This document shows, one piece after another, positions 44,566 to 54,263 of a stretch of DNA of 64,000 bases. Source of the stretch: Actinocorallia longicatena. GTDB taxonomy: Bacteria > Actinomycetota > Actinomycetes > Streptosporangiales > Streptosporangiaceae. The translations under genes were made by a program, and so were the position numbers. Each line of letters starts with the position of its first letter. Position 1 is the stretch's first letter. Below the pieces are notes generated by a model. It was not told where the DNA came from, made no database searches, and saw only the letters and a list, made by a program, of their open reading frames with translations. The DNA is taken from NCBI RefSeq assembly GCF_039534125.1, contig NZ_BAAAUV010000017.1, positions 91,722 to 155,721 on the forward strand, given 5' to 3'.

Positions 44566-45732
44566 GTGTCCATTCGCTTCAACCCGTCACGCGGCGCGAC
44601 TCTGGGCGTGGAGTGGGAACTCCAGCTCATCGACGCCGACACTCGCCACCTGCGGCAGGACGCCCGCGAGGTGCTGGCGGCGCTGCCCTCGCTCAGCGAG
44701 GGGAAGTTCACCAAGGTCCGGCACGAGCTGATGGAGTCGACGGTAGAGGTCGTCACGGACCCCTGCTTCACCGTGTCCGAAATCGCCGCCGACCTTCAGG
44801 CGACCGTCGACCAGATGCGGCACGTCGTCCACGGCAGGGGCACCGCGCTCGCGTGCACGGGCAGTCACGCCATCAGCGACTGGCGTGACGCGGTCATGGC
44901 ACCGGTCCAGCGGTACGCCGAGCTGATCGAGGAGATGCAGTGGCTGGCGCGGCGGATCCAGACCTTCGGGGTGCACGTCCACGTGGGGGTCACCGCGCAG
45001 GACCGGGCGATTCCGGTCATCAACGCGCTCTCGGCCTATCTGCCGCACTTCCTGGCGCTGACGGCGTCGAGCCCGTTCTGGAACGGTCACGACACGGGCC
45101 TGGCGTCGAGCCGGTCGATCGTCTTCGGCTCGCTGCCGACGGCGGGGCCGCCGCACTCGATGGCCGACTGGGGCGAGTTCGAGGCATATATGGACACCCT
45201 CCTGCGGGCCGGGACCATCCGCTCCATCAAGGAGGTCTGGTGGGACATCCGGCCCCATCCGGACTTCGGGACGGTCGAAGTCCGGATGTTCGACGGAATC
45301 CCGACACTCCGGGAGGTAACGATGGTCACAGCGCTCTGCCAGAGCCTGGTCACGCTTTTCGAGCACCAAATCGACCGCGGATATGCGCTTCCGCGCCCTG
45401 CGGCGTGGGTTGTCCGTGATAATAAATGGCGAGCGACCCGGTACGGGCTCGACGCCATCATCATCACCGATGACTCCGGACGTACGGCGCCGCTCCGTGA
45501 CGTCCTCTATGAACTGACTTCTGAACTCGAGCCCGTGGCTGATCGTCTCGGTTGCTCCGAGGAACTGAAGGTGGTCGGCGAGGTCCTCGAACATGGGGCT
45601 CCCTATGAGCGCCAGCGCGCGATCCGCGCCGAGGGCGGAAGCCTGGAGGACGTCGTGTCCGCGACGATCACGGAGTTCGACGAGAACAGATTCGTCGGCC
45701 CACGGGAGGTGGTCCATGCAGGGACGACCTGA
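44566..45732 (+). CDS. GCS2-type carboxylate-amine ligase (YbdK/EgtA-like)
   Basis: This 388-residue enzyme belongs to the glutamate-cysteine ligase 2 family, with the opening SRGATLGVEWELQLID, an ATP-grasp-like GCS fold segment QTFGVHVHVG and the EVRMFDGIPTL motif. It would join an amino acid carboxylate to an amine using ATP; whether it makes gamma-glutamylcysteine cannot be told. The start GTG 44566 follows GTGGAGG. The next gene, an M20 amidohydrolase, may act on a related amide, and this pairing recurs in actinomycetes. Confidence 0.85.
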   Translation: MSIRFNPSRGATLGVEWELQLIDADTRHLRQDAREVLAALPSLSEGKFTKVRHELMESTVEVVTDPCFTVSEIAADLQATVDQMRHVVHGRGTALACTGSHAISDWRDAVMAPVQRYAELIEEMQWLARRIQTFGVHVHVGVTAQDRAIPVINALSAYLPHFLALTASSPFWNGHDTGLASSRSIVFGSLPTAGPPHSMADWGEFEAYMDTLLRAGTIRSIKEVWWDIRPHPDFGTVEVRMFDGIPTLREVTMVTALCQSLVTLFEHQIDRGYALPRPAAWVVRDNKWRATRYGLDAIIITDDSGRTAPLRDVLYELTSELEPVADRLGCSEELKVVGEVLEHGAPYERQRAIRAEGGSLEDVVSATITEFDENRFVGPREVVHAGTT

Positions 45733-45787
45733 GGAGCCCCCCGAACAAGAGTCTGACCACATATCTGTCATGCCTGAGGGGGCGCAG

Positions 45788-47071
45788 ATGACACAACTGG
45801 ACGTTCCGCAGAACCCCGGGGTGATGTCTTCCCTGGACGATCTGACGGCCGCCGCGCCCGACCTGCGCGCGCAGCTGGACGTCTTCCTCGGTCACCACAC
45901 CGACGAGCTGATCGGCTTCCGCCGCGACCTGCACCGCAACCCCGAGCTGGGGTGGACCGAGCACCGGACCACCGCCAAGATCGTGGAGGCGCTGGAGGCG
46001 GCCGGTCTCTCACCGCGGGTGCTGCCCAAGGGAACCGGCGTGATCTGCGACATCGGACCGGAGGGCGGCCCGACGGTCGCCCTGCGCGCCGACATCGACG
46101 CACTGCCGCTGCCGGACGAGAAGGACGTCGAGTACGCCTCGGCGGTCCCCGGCGTCAGCCATGCCTGCGGCCACGACGTGCACACCACCGTCGTGCTCGG
46201 CGCGGGGCTGTTCCTGGCCGCCCAGGCGGCCGAGGGCCTGCTCCCCGGCCGGGTCAGGCTGCTGTTCCAGCCCGCCGAGGAGAACCCCGGCGGCGCCCTG
46301 GACATCCTCGCCGCGGGGGGCCTGGTCGGCGTCGACCGGGTCTTCGCGCTGCACTGCGAGCCGAAGTTCGAGGTCGGCCAGCTCGGCGTGCGGACCGGCC
46401 CGATCACCGCGGCCTGCGACAAGGTCTACGTCAAGGTCACCGGGCCCGGCGGCCACACCGCCCGCCCGCACCTGACGGCCGACCTGGTCTACGCCCTGGC
46501 CAAGATCGTCACCGAGCTTCCGGCGGCGCTGTCCCGCCGGGTGGACCCGCGCTCCAGCCTGAGCCTGGTCTGGGGCCGCATGAACGCCGGCTCGGTCGCC
46601 AACGCCATCCCCGACCAGGGGCTGGCCGAGGGCACGGTCCGCTGCCTCGACGACGAGGCCTGGCACCGCGCTCCCGAGCTGATGAAGGCCCTGCTCCAGT
46701 CCGTGGCGGGAGCTTACGAGGTCGAGGCGAGCCTCGAGTACGTCCGCGGTGTCCCGCCCACGGTCAACGACCACGCCAGCGTCCAGATGTTCCGGGACGC
46801 CGGTGAGACCGTCCTGGGCGCGGGCAACGTCGTGGCCGCACCCCAGTCCCTGGGCGGCGACGACTTCGGCTACATGCTCGAGAACATCCCCGGCGCCTAC
46901 GGCCGCCTCGGCGTCCGCACCCCGGGCACCTCGGAGTACGACCTCCACCGCGGCGACTTCGACGTCGACGAGTCCTCCATCCCCGTCGGCGTCCGCATCC
47001 TGGCCGCCACCGCCCTCACGGCCCTCTGCGAGGTCCCCTCGGGCACGGCGGAAACAGAGATCCAGTTGTAA
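45788..47071 (+). CDS. M20 family amidohydrolase
   Basis: The product is 427 residues from ATG 45788. It has the M20D metal motifs HACGHDVHTT, PAEENPGG and the lid-domain region TGPGGHTARPH. M20D enzymes cleave N-acyl or N-amide bonds of amino acids such as hippurate or auxin-like conjugates. The start is ambiguous: ATG 45716 has a strong GGGAGGTGG, would add 24 residues and would overlap the previous gene. ATG 45788 has GAGGGGG. Both lie before the first conserved residues, so the fold is unaffected. Confidence 0.88.
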   Translation: MTQLDVPQNPGVMSSLDDLTAAAPDLRAQLDVFLGHHTDELIGFRRDLHRNPELGWTEHRTTAKIVEALEAAGLSPRVLPKGTGVICDIGPEGGPTVALRADIDALPLPDEKDVEYASAVPGVSHACGHDVHTTVVLGAGLFLAAQAAEGLLPGRVRLLFQPAEENPGGALDILAAGGLVGVDRVFALHCEPKFEVGQLGVRTGPITAACDKVYVKVTGPGGHTARPHLTADLVYALAKIVTELPAALSRRVDPRSSLSLVWGRMNAGSVANAIPDQGLAEGTVRCLDDEAWHRAPELMKALLQSVAGAYEVEASLEYVRGVPPTVNDHASVQMFRDAGETVLGAGNVVAAPQSLGGDDFGYMLENIPGAYGRLGVRTPGTSEYDLHRGDFDVDESSIPVGVRILAATALTALCEVPSGTAETEIQL

Positions 47072-47166
47072 CGGGACGAACCCTCTGAACCACGTTCAAA
47101 CAGGTACCCTCGGACGTCTTTGACGTGCGGGTCTGCCTGGAGCAGCCTTTTCCTGGGGATGCGTTC

Positions 47167-48639
47167 GTGGTTCGTAGGCTCGCCTGGCTGTTCCCGATCT
47201 CGGTGGTGCTCTGGGCGGCGGCCCTGACGCTCGGCCACACCTGGGGTGGCGACATGAGGCTCCATGTCGCCACCGTCCTCGGCATCCTGCGGGATCCGGC
47301 CGATCCGCTGGACCCGCTGGTCGGCGCCGTGCACGGCAGCCCGTACTACTCGCCGTACACCTACCTTCTCGCCGGGGTCTCGCGGCTGACCGGCCTCGCC
47401 CCGCAGGCCGTCCTCGAGGTCGCCGGGGTGCTGAACGTCGCGCTCTGGCTCTGGGCCCTGCACCGCTTCTGCCGCAGGCTCGGGCCCGGTCCGCTGATCC
47501 CGGCGCTGGCGCTGCTGTTCACCCTGTTGCTCTGGGGGCTCGCGCCGCGGGCGTGGAGCGGGTTCCTCGGCCTCTTCTCGCTGTCCTGGACGATGGCCTA
47601 CCCCAGCATGATCGCTTCGGCGCTGATGCTGGTGATCTGGGACCTCTTCCTGGGCCACCGGGCCGATCCCCGGGGACGGGCCCGTCCGGCCGCGCTGGCC
47701 GTGCTGCTCGCCCTCGTGGTCCTGGTGCATCCGTTCACGGCGGTCAACACCGTCCTCGGCCTGGGCGCGTTCGCGCTCGCCGATCCGCGCGCCGCCCTGC
47801 GCGACCACCGCCTGTATCTCGCGGGAGCGGGGGCGCTCGGGCTGGCCCTGCTCTGGCCGTTCGGGGACGTCACCGGGCTGTTCGGCGCGGCCGAGGCCCT
47901 GACGGAGATCCACCGGCCGCTGGCCGACGACCTCACCCGGCAGTTCGGGCTGGCCCACTACGGGCTCGCGCTCGTCGGCCTGCCCGCGCTGTGGGCCCGC
48001 AGGAAGCGTCCGCTCGGCCGCGAGATGCTGCTGCTGTGCGGCCTCGGCGCCGCGGTCGTGGCGACCGGAGTCGTCGTGCACTCCTGGGGGCTCGCCCGGG
48101 TGATCCCGGTGGTGATGCTGCCCCTCCACCTGTCGCCGGCGGCCTGGTTCGCCGAGGCGGCCCGCGGCGCGCCGCGCGTCCGCTTCTACGCGGGGGCGAC
48201 CGCCGCCGCGTGCCTGACGGGCCTGTACGGCGGCAACGGCGGGCTCACCCGGCTCCTCTGGCGGCCGGTCGAGGCCGGGACGCTCGCCACCTGGGAGTCC
48301 CGCGATCCGGCCGTGGGCTACGCCCCGCTCGCCGGCCGGATCGGTTCGGGCGAGGTCGTCGCGACCGAGACGACCTGGTCGGGCCGGGTCGTCAACGCCC
48401 ACGGCGGGCTCTCCCTCGTCCCCGCCTGGCCCTACCCGTTCGTCCGGGACGAGCCCGAGCGGATCCGCGCCGTGGAGACCCTGTTCGCCGCGGGCACCCC
48501 GGCCGCGGACCGGCAGGAGGTCGTCGACCGCTACGGGATCTCCTGCCTGCTCGCCGGGCGGGGGAGCCCCGCGCTCGGCCTGCGGGCCTTCGTCCCGGTC
48601 GCCACCGCGGGAGAGGTGGTCCTGGCATGCCGCCGGTGA
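47167..48639 (+). CDS. GT-C-like polytopic membrane protein
   Basis: This protein of about 490 residues starts at GTG 47167. It has eleven or so hydrophobic helices and a soluble tail of 110 residues. The first outer loop reads GGDMRLHVATVL and later HGSPYYSPYTYLL, resembling the acidic loop of GT-C sugar transferases. I do not recognise the family by name. The next gene is an acyltransferase starting inside its end (13-base overlap), so both probably serve the polysaccharide locus. Confidence 0.65.
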   Translation: MVRRLAWLFPISVVLWAAALTLGHTWGGDMRLHVATVLGILRDPADPLDPLVGAVHGSPYYSPYTYLLAGVSRLTGLAPQAVLEVAGVLNVALWLWALHRFCRRLGPGPLIPALALLFTLLLWGLAPRAWSGFLGLFSLSWTMAYPSMIASALMLVIWDLFLGHRADPRGRARPAALAVLLALVVLVHPFTAVNTVLGLGAFALADPRAALRDHRLYLAGAGALGLALLWPFGDVTGLFGAAEALTEIHRPLADDLTRQFGLAHYGLALVGLPALWARRKRPLGREMLLLCGLGAAVVATGVVVHSWGLARVIPVVMLPLHLSPAAWFAEAARGAPRVRFYAGATAAACLTGLYGGNGGLTRLLWRPVEAGTLATWESRDPAVGYAPLAGRIGSGEVVATETTWSGRVVNAHGGLSLVPAWPYPFVRDEPERIRAVETLFAAGTPAADRQEVVDRYGISCLLAGRGSPALGLRAFVPVATAGEVVLACRR

Positions 48640-49667
48640 CGGGCCGCGAGTCCTATTTCGACAACGTCAAGTTCGTCGTCGGCTGCCTGGTGATCATCGG
48701 GCATCTCGGGCACGAGATCTCCGGGCCGCCGCAGACCTACGTCGCCGTCGAGGTGCTGTTCGCCTCTTTCCGGATGCCGCTGTTCGTGTTCCTCGCCGGG
48801 CACTTCAGCCGCGGCTTCCTGCGCGGCAAAGATCGTGCCGCGCGGCTGTTCACCAAGGTCATGGCGCCCTACCTGCTCTTCGAACTGGCCTATTCGGCGC
48901 TGGAGGCCGTCCTCGACGGGAAGGCCCTCGTCTGGGATCCGATGGTGCCCTTCGACCACATGTGGTTCTTGGCCGCGCTGCTCCTGTGGCGCGCCGCCGC
49001 CCCGCTGTGGCTCCGCTTCCGCCATCCGGTCGCTCTGGCGGTGTTCGTCTCCCTCGTCTCCGGGATGGCCGACCTGGGCCTGACGGTCATCGTCCAGACC
49101 CTGGCCTACCTGCCGTTCTTCGTCGCTGGGCTGGTCTTCGACCGCCGTCTGCTGCGGTGGCTGCGATACCCGGCCGCGCGTGCCGTCTCGCTCGCCGGGC
49201 TGGCGTTCCTGACGCTGGTCTTCTACGTGATCGTGCCCTCCCGGTTCGCCGGACCCGGGGTCTTCCACGAGGTGTGGACCAACGGATACGGCCCGGCCGG
49301 ATGGTCGGCCCCGGCGGGAATGGCGGTCAGGCTCGCCGCGCTCGCCACCGGGACGGTCGTCGCCGCCATGGTCCTCGCGCTCATCCCCGGCCGCAGATCG
49401 TGGATCTCCGGGCTGGGATCCCGGTCCCTCTACATGTACGTGCTGCACTACGCGTTCGTCATGCTCGCGGTCAGGTTCGGCTGGTACGGGGTGCTCCCGT
49501 CGGGGATCCCCGGGGCGCTCCTTCTCGTCGCCGTCGCGGTGGCCCTGGGCGCCGCCCTGTGCAGCCGCCCGTCCTATATGATCTTCCGCTGGTTCATGGA
49601 GCCGCCCCTGGCCTGGACGCTCCGCTACCCGACCGCGCCGAAGCCGTCCCAGCGGAGCACGTTCTAG
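48627..49667 (+). CDS. Acyltransferase_3 family membrane protein
   Basis: This 346-residue protein has ten membrane helices and the family opening YFDNVKFVVGCLVIIGHLGH, with the conserved H after helix one, and a later MYVLHYAF segment. Related proteins transfer acyl groups to cell-surface polysaccharides. It starts at ATG 48627 inside the previous gene, and converges with a reverse-strand operon end 20 bases on. It likely decorates the polymer made by that operon. Confidence 0.85.
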   Translation: MPPVTGRESYFDNVKFVVGCLVIIGHLGHEISGPPQTYVAVEVLFASFRMPLFVFLAGHFSRGFLRGKDRAARLFTKVMAPYLLFELAYSALEAVLDGKALVWDPMVPFDHMWFLAALLLWRAAAPLWLRFRHPVALAVFVSLVSGMADLGLTVIVQTLAYLPFFVAGLVFDRRLLRWLRYPAARAVSLAGLAFLTLVFYVIVPSRFAGPGVFHEVWTNGYGPAGWSAPAGMAVRLAALATGTVVAAMVLALIPGRRSWISGLGSRSLYMYVLHYAFVMLAVRFGWYGVLPSGIPGALLLVAVAVALGAALCSRPSYMIFRWFMEPPLAWTLRYPTAPKPSQRSTF

Positions 49668-49686
49668 CAGGGCACGTTCTCGCCGG

Positions 49687-52029
49687 TCAGCGGTGGAAGA
49701 CCTCGGACATGCCGTTGGAGTAGACGAGGTTGTAGTGGTCGTGGACGAACGCCGTGGGGAAGGCGTAGACCGAGACCGAGTTGTCGATCTGGCCGCGGGC
49801 CCGCCCGTCGACGGTGTTGGAGCGGCTGGCGTAGATCCAGGCGTGCTGGTCGAGGGTCTGCGGGGTGACGTCGGTGAACACCCGGTCGGTGATGGTCGTC
49901 TCGGCGAAGACGCGCAGGACGGCGTACCGGTCGGCGTAGACGAACTCACGGTCGTACTCGACCTTGCGGCCGAGCCACGCGGCCCCGGCGAGCTCCGGCC
50001 GCTTCATGGAGAACCGGTCGTAGTCCTCGCCCGACGAGCTGAGGTTGCCGGCCTTGTCGCCACCGAAGAACGCCCCGGTGAACCCGCAGGTGTTGAGGAA
50101 GATCACGATCAGCCCGCCGGCCGTGAGCGTGCTGAGCCCCCGGTCCACCAGCGAAGCGGGACGGGCCCCCGAGCGCCGCCGGACCCACAGGGGCAGCCTG
50201 GTGATCAGCCACATGAGGGGGATGACGAGGATGACCATGGCCTGGAGCTGGGCGCGGCCCTGGTTGTAGGCGGTGGCGAAGGTGCTGGACAGCCGGAAGA
50301 GGGCGAGCATGAACAGGGCGGGCAGGGCGAGCTGGGCGATCACGCGGATGGGTCCCGGAGACTTCCGCCGGGAGATCACGACCAGTGCGCCGATCATGCC
50401 CAGGAGGTTGCCGAGCTGCTGGGCGACCAGCTCGCCGGTGTTGATGAGGCCGCGCAGGGCCGGGACGAGCACGGGCGACTTGGGCAGCGGCCTAGCCGCC
50501 AGGTCGTACTTCTTCTGGGCCGCGTCGGCGTGGGGTTTGACGAAGGCCTTGTGCTGCCGGAACTCCTCGGCGATCTTCGGCTGGTAGTCCTTCGCGGTGA
50601 TGCCCGCGGTCTCGGTGCCCTTCATGTAGGCGCTGACGAAGTTCCCGTCCTTGAGGCCGGGGAGGAACTGGAATCCCTTGCTGTCGAGCAGGGAGCCGAA
50701 GGAGGTGAGGTTGGCCGCCGCATGGGTCACCGGGACGTACCAGATCGCGCCGATCAGCAGACCGGCGCCGAACACCCCCGCCACGGCCAGGTTGACGCTC
50801 CTCTTCCGGCGCACGACCGACACCACCGCCTGGAGCGCGAGTGCCCCGCCGAAGACGGTCACGGCGAGATAGGCCGTCGAGTAGTGGGAGACGATCATTC
50901 CGCCGACGAAGAGCGAGACGAGCACGGCCCTCGCCGTCCGGCCGATCTTGTCGTCGAAGACGGTCCCGAGGAGCGCGACGAACATCAGCAGGGCGATCTC
51001 CTGGCGGGCGAGCGCCGGGAGCTGCTTCATGATGCCGCCCTGCACCAGCACGTAGGCCGCGGCGAGGAAGGCCCACCGGCGCGGGACGAACCGGCCGGCC
51101 AGCCGGAAGACCCCCACGGGGAAGATCGCGAAGATCGCCGGGTAGACGGCCTTGAGGACGACGGCGTCGGTGATGCCGGTCAGCGAGTGGATCTGGGCGG
51201 GCAGCATAGTGATGCTGAGCATGGCATTGTAGGCGTCGCCGTCCCCCGCGTGCCACAGCCCCTCCATCGCGGTGCGGTGGGTCGCGCCGTACTCGGAGGC
51301 GATGTCGAAGCCGTAGACGAGATCACTGCGCAGCGAGAACGACCACATCATCGACAGCGCGACGACGTAAAGGATCATCGAGAGCCGGCCGAAGTCGAGG
51401 GTGTCGGCGGCGGCAGTGGCGACCGTCAGGGCGATCACGCACAGCACCAGCGTGGTGAGGGCCACCGCCATGTTGTGGCCGGTGTTGAGCCGGATGGCGC
51501 CGACGGCCGCGAGGACGGGCACCAGCAGCGGCAGGGTCAGCCAGCGGGCGGGCGGCAGGCCGTTCAACCGCAGGGCCGAGCCCGAGGGCGCGAGCGCCCC
51601 GGCCACGAGCAGGACCGCGCAGATGATCTGGAGCGAGACGAGCAGCGGAACCGGCCGCAGCGGCGCGGCGACGCCGACCATGGGGCCGACGAGGTTGACC
51701 AGGAGCCCCGATCCGAGCAGGACCAGCAGCGACGCCGCCGGGATGTAGAGCGGGAAGGCGGTCATCGCGGCCGACCGCATCCGCAGTGCGCGCAGGAGGA
51801 GGTATCCGGGCAGGGTGAGGAGCAGGACGACCAGGACGAGCTGCGCGGCCCACACGTGCCGCACGACCACCAGGGCGTCCATCAGCATGAGCAGCCCGCC
51901 CAGCACGAGGGTCTGGTTCGACGCCCGGTGGATCGGCAGGTCGGGATGGGTCGACAACGGGGAACGGCCGCGCCGGCGGTCCTCCCGGGTGACGAGCGGG
52001 GACCCGCCGGACCGGTCGCGCGGGCTCAT
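49687..52029 (-). CDS. Large polytopic membrane protein of the polysaccharide locus
   Basis: This 780-residue protein has a basic N-terminal tail (about 1-35), about fifteen helices, an outer loop YGFDIASEYGATHRTA with acidic residues after the helices, and a soluble C-terminal domain (about 660-780). It looks like a GT-C type glycosyltransferase or a polymerase, but I cannot name the family. ATG 52029 overlaps the stop of the next gene upstream (ATGA), so it is co-translated with a small anchored protein. It is the last gene of the eleven-gene operon. Confidence 0.65.
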   Translation of the reverse strand: MSPRDRSGGSPLVTREDRRRGRSPLSTHPDLPIHRASNQTLVLGGLLMLMDALVVVRHVWAAQLVLVVLLLTLPGYLLLRALRMRSAAMTAFPLYIPAASLLVLLGSGLLVNLVGPMVGVAAPLRPVPLLVSLQIICAVLLVAGALAPSGSALRLNGLPPARWLTLPLLVPVLAAVGAIRLNTGHNMAVALTTLVLCVIALTVATAAADTLDFGRLSMILYVVALSMMWSFSLRSDLVYGFDIASEYGATHRTAMEGLWHAGDGDAYNAMLSITMLPAQIHSLTGITDAVVLKAVYPAIFAIFPVGVFRLAGRFVPRRWAFLAAAYVLVQGGIMKQLPALARQEIALLMFVALLGTVFDDKIGRTARAVLVSLFVGGMIVSHYSTAYLAVTVFGGALALQAVVSVVRRKRSVNLAVAGVFGAGLLIGAIWYVPVTHAAANLTSFGSLLDSKGFQFLPGLKDGNFVSAYMKGTETAGITAKDYQPKIAEEFRQHKAFVKPHADAAQKKYDLAARPLPKSPVLVPALRGLINTGELVAQQLGNLLGMIGALVVISRRKSPGPIRVIAQLALPALFMLALFRLSSTFATAYNQGRAQLQAMVILVIPLMWLITRLPLWVRRRSGARPASLVDRGLSTLTAGGLIVIFLNTCGFTGAFFGGDKAGNLSSSGEDYDRFSMKRPELAGAAWLGRKVEYDREFVYADRYAVLRVFAETTITDRVFTDVTPQTLDQHAWIYASRSNTVDGRARGQIDNSVSVYAFPTAFVHDHYNLVYSNGMSEVFHR

Positions 52030-52499
52030 ACCAGGTCGCCCGGGCGCTGGCAGACCGAGTGGAAGGTGATCCGCTCGGTCCGGCCGTCGAGCTGCACGAC
52101 GACCCTGACCGGCCCGCTGGTGCAGCGCAGCGCGGGCGGTTTGAGGGTTCTGGCGGCCCCGGGGCCGAGCCGGAGCGCGCCGCTGCCCGCCTTGACCCGC
52201 CGCTTGCCGCGTTCGACGTAGACCGACCAGCGGTAGTCCTGCGCGGTGGTCCCCCGATTGCGGATCTCGAAGGAGGCGTGTTCCGGCACCGCACCGGCCT
52301 GGACGAAGTCCGGCAGCGCCGCGGGGGTCGTGAAGGACAGCTCGGTGTAGGCGGGTGGTTCCGCGGTGAGGCCCAGCGCCCGCAGGACGGTGCCGCCGGG
52401 CGGGGTCTGCGCGCCTCCGAGGACCATCAGCAGGACGGCCAGGGCGATGAGGGACTTCCGGGCCGGTGAGAGGCCGCCCGGAGCGTCGGCCGTCGACAT
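52026..52499 (-). CDS. Small membrane-anchored beta-rich protein
   Basis: This 157-residue protein has one N-terminal helix (about 14-31) and a beta-rich outer part with two Cys (APALRCTSG and HSVCQRPGD). No enzyme motif is visible and I do not recognise the family. It begins at ATG 52499 with GGAAGGA upstream and is fused in translation (ATGA) to the 780-residue membrane protein. It may be a partner subunit of that protein. Confidence 0.6.
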   Translation of the reverse strand: MSTADAPGGLSPARKSLIALAVLLMVLGGAQTPPGGTVLRALGLTAEPPAYTELSFTTPAALPDFVQAGAVPEHASFEIRNRGTTAQDYRWSVYVERGKRRVKAGSGALRLGPGAARTLKPPALRCTSGPVRVVVQLDGRTERITFHSVCQRPGDLV

Positions 52500-52519
52500 G
52501 GGGGAGTCCTTCCGGGCCG

Positions 52520-53407
52520 TCACGCGGTGCCCTTGTAGATGCGGATCCAGTCGACGTGCATCCGGGCCGGGAACCGGGTGGCGGCGTCGGGCTTGCCGGG
52601 CCACTCGCCGCCGACCTGGAGGTTCAGAATGAGGAACATCGGGGTGGTGAAGGGCCAGGCCTTGTAGCGCTTGAGCTGGGCGTAGGGGCGGCCGTCCAGG
52701 GTCCAGGTGATCTCGGTGGGCGTCCAGTCCGCGCCGTACACGTGGTAGCCGGCGCTGAGCGGCTCGTCGAGCCACAGCTCGCCCTTGCCGACCCGGCCCT
52801 TGAGGGTGTGGGCGAAGCCCTGGACCCGGTTGGGCTCGTTGCCGATGGTCTCCAGGACGTCGATCTCGCTGTAGGCCGCCTCCGTGGTGGCGACGGTCTG
52901 GAGCCAGAACGCGGGCCACAGCCCCACGCCGGTGGGGGTGCGCATGCGGGCGGTGTAGCGGCCGTAGCCGTAACTGATCTTGCCCTTGCTGTCGATGCGG
53001 CCCGAGGTGTAGGCGCAGGGCCCGTACCAGCAGGTCTGGCCGTTCTTGCGGGGCCGGGCGGTCAGCACCAGGCTGCCCTTGCCGTCCTGGACGGCCGACG
53101 CCCGGTCGTAGTACTGGAGCGCCTTGTGGCCGTAGCCGTTGATCCCGTTCCCGACCGCGACGTTCCACCGCGCGGGATCGGGCGCCCCGGCGCCGTTGAA
53201 CTCCTCGCGCCAGGCCAGCTTCCAGTTGATCTTCGCCTGGTCGATGCCGATGGGCGCGCTCTCGGTCGGCCGCACCCCGGGAGCGGCCCTGAACGGTGCG
53301 ATCGCCGCGTCGCCCGGCTGGAGTGCGATCGCCACCGAGGTGACGAGGAGAGCGCAGAGGACCAGGCCGACGACGAGCGTCACCTGGAACCGTTCGGCGG
53401 CTCTCAT
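52520..53407 (-). CDS. Glycoside hydrolase family 16, membrane-anchored
   Basis: This 295-residue protein starts with a single helix (about 7-29) followed by a GH16 domain. The catalytic E-I-D-V-L-E motif is at 181-186. The N-terminal region KLAWREEFNGAG and a C-terminal WIRIYKG strand frame the jelly roll. GH16 enzymes cut or re-join beta-1,3/1,4 glucans or galactans. It sits 10 bases after a GT2 gene in the glycan operon, so it may trim or release the polymer. Confidence 0.92.
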   Translation of the reverse strand: MRAAERFQVTLVVGLVLCALLVTSVAIALQPGDAAIAPFRAAPGVRPTESAPIGIDQAKINWKLAWREEFNGAGAPDPARWNVAVGNGINGYGHKALQYYDRASAVQDGKGSLVLTARPRKNGQTCWYGPCAYTSGRIDSKGKISYGYGRYTARMRTPTGVGLWPAFWLQTVATTEAAYSEIDVLETIGNEPNRVQGFAHTLKGRVGKGELWLDEPLSAGYHVYGADWTPTEITWTLDGRPYAQLKRYKAWPFTTPMFLILNLQVGGEWPGKPDAATRFPARMHVDWIRIYKGTA

Positions 53408-53417
53408 CCGGGTCTCC

Positions 53418-54263
53418 TCACTGGCCGGCGCGGTGCCCGGCGAAGCGGCGCCGGATCTCGGTCTCCGTCAGGTCCGCCCAGTGGCGGACCGAGTGCGTGA
53501 CCATTTTGTCGTGAACGAGCTCGTCCGGGGACGCGGGGAGCCCCTTCCACCGGACGGCGAGCGGATCGTCCGGTCCGCCGAAGTCGCCGATGGCGTATCC
53601 GGCGGCCCGGACGAGAAGACCGAACAGATGGTCCTCGCCCGCCTTGCTGCGGGCCAACTCGGGAAGATCGAGCCAGCCGCGGGCGCCGAGCTCGCCGAGG
53701 ACGTCCGCGCGCAGCAGGTAGGCGCCGCCGAGGGGATGCTCGCCGTACTCGTATCCGTGGGGGAGGGCCGCCGCCACCAGCTCCCGCATCCGGGCGCGCA
53801 GGGAGGGGTGCCGCAGGCCCCGTGGTCCGCTCTCGGCCCGGACGGAGGTCGCGGCGGGCGTCCAGTCGCGCCGGCCGCCGTCGGGCCCGATCCGGTAGGA
53901 GCCGAGCATTCCCACCCCGGGAGCGGCGGCGAACCGCTCTGCCGCGGCCTTCTCCAGGCCGGGCCCGATGACGAGGGCGTCGGCGTCGAGCCGCAGGAGC
54001 AGATCGAACCCGCCCAGGTCCAGGGCATGCCGGAAACCGGCGGCCAGTTTGACGAACAGCCCGCCCTGACCGCCGCGGGCGTTCCCCGGCGCGGGGACGA
54101 TCTCCACCCCGAGCGCCGGAAGCGACGACAGGTCGCGTAGGCCGCGGGTGTCGTCGACCACGACGACCGCGGCGGGATCGGTGAGGTAGTGCAGGACGCT
54201 GTGCACCGTGTCGACGACGTCGTCGCGGGGCCCCGCCGGGATGACCACGGCGACGCGGTTCAC
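53418..54263 (-). CDS. Family 2 glycosyltransferase
   Basis: This 281-residue GT-A enzyme starts VAVVIPAGPRDDVVDTV with VVVVDDTRGL and a LLRLDADALVIGPGL metal-binding DxD. There is no membrane helix. It joins one sugar to the growing repeat unit. The GTG at 54263 overlaps the flippase stop. Acceptor and donor are unknown. Confidence 0.82.
   Translation of the reverse strand: MNRVAVVIPAGPRDDVVDTVHSVLHYLTDPAAVVVVDDTRGLRDLSSLPALGVEIVPAPGNARGGQGGLFVKLAAGFRHALDLGGFDLLLRLDADALVIGPGLEKAAAERFAAAPGVGMLGSYRIGPDGGRRDWTPAATSVRAESGPRGLRHPSLRARMRELVAAALPHGYEYGEHPLGGAYLLRADVLGELGARGWLDLPELARSKAGEDHLFGLLVRAAGYAIGDFGGPDDPLAVRWKGLPASPDELVHDKMVTHSVRHWADLTETEIRRRFAGHRAGQ

Noticed and set aside
49693..52221. An 842-codon plus-strand frame
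   Set aside because: It is antisense to the 780-residue membrane protein, whose helices and start overlap are coherent. The opposite frame reads as Glu/Gly/Arg-rich noise.
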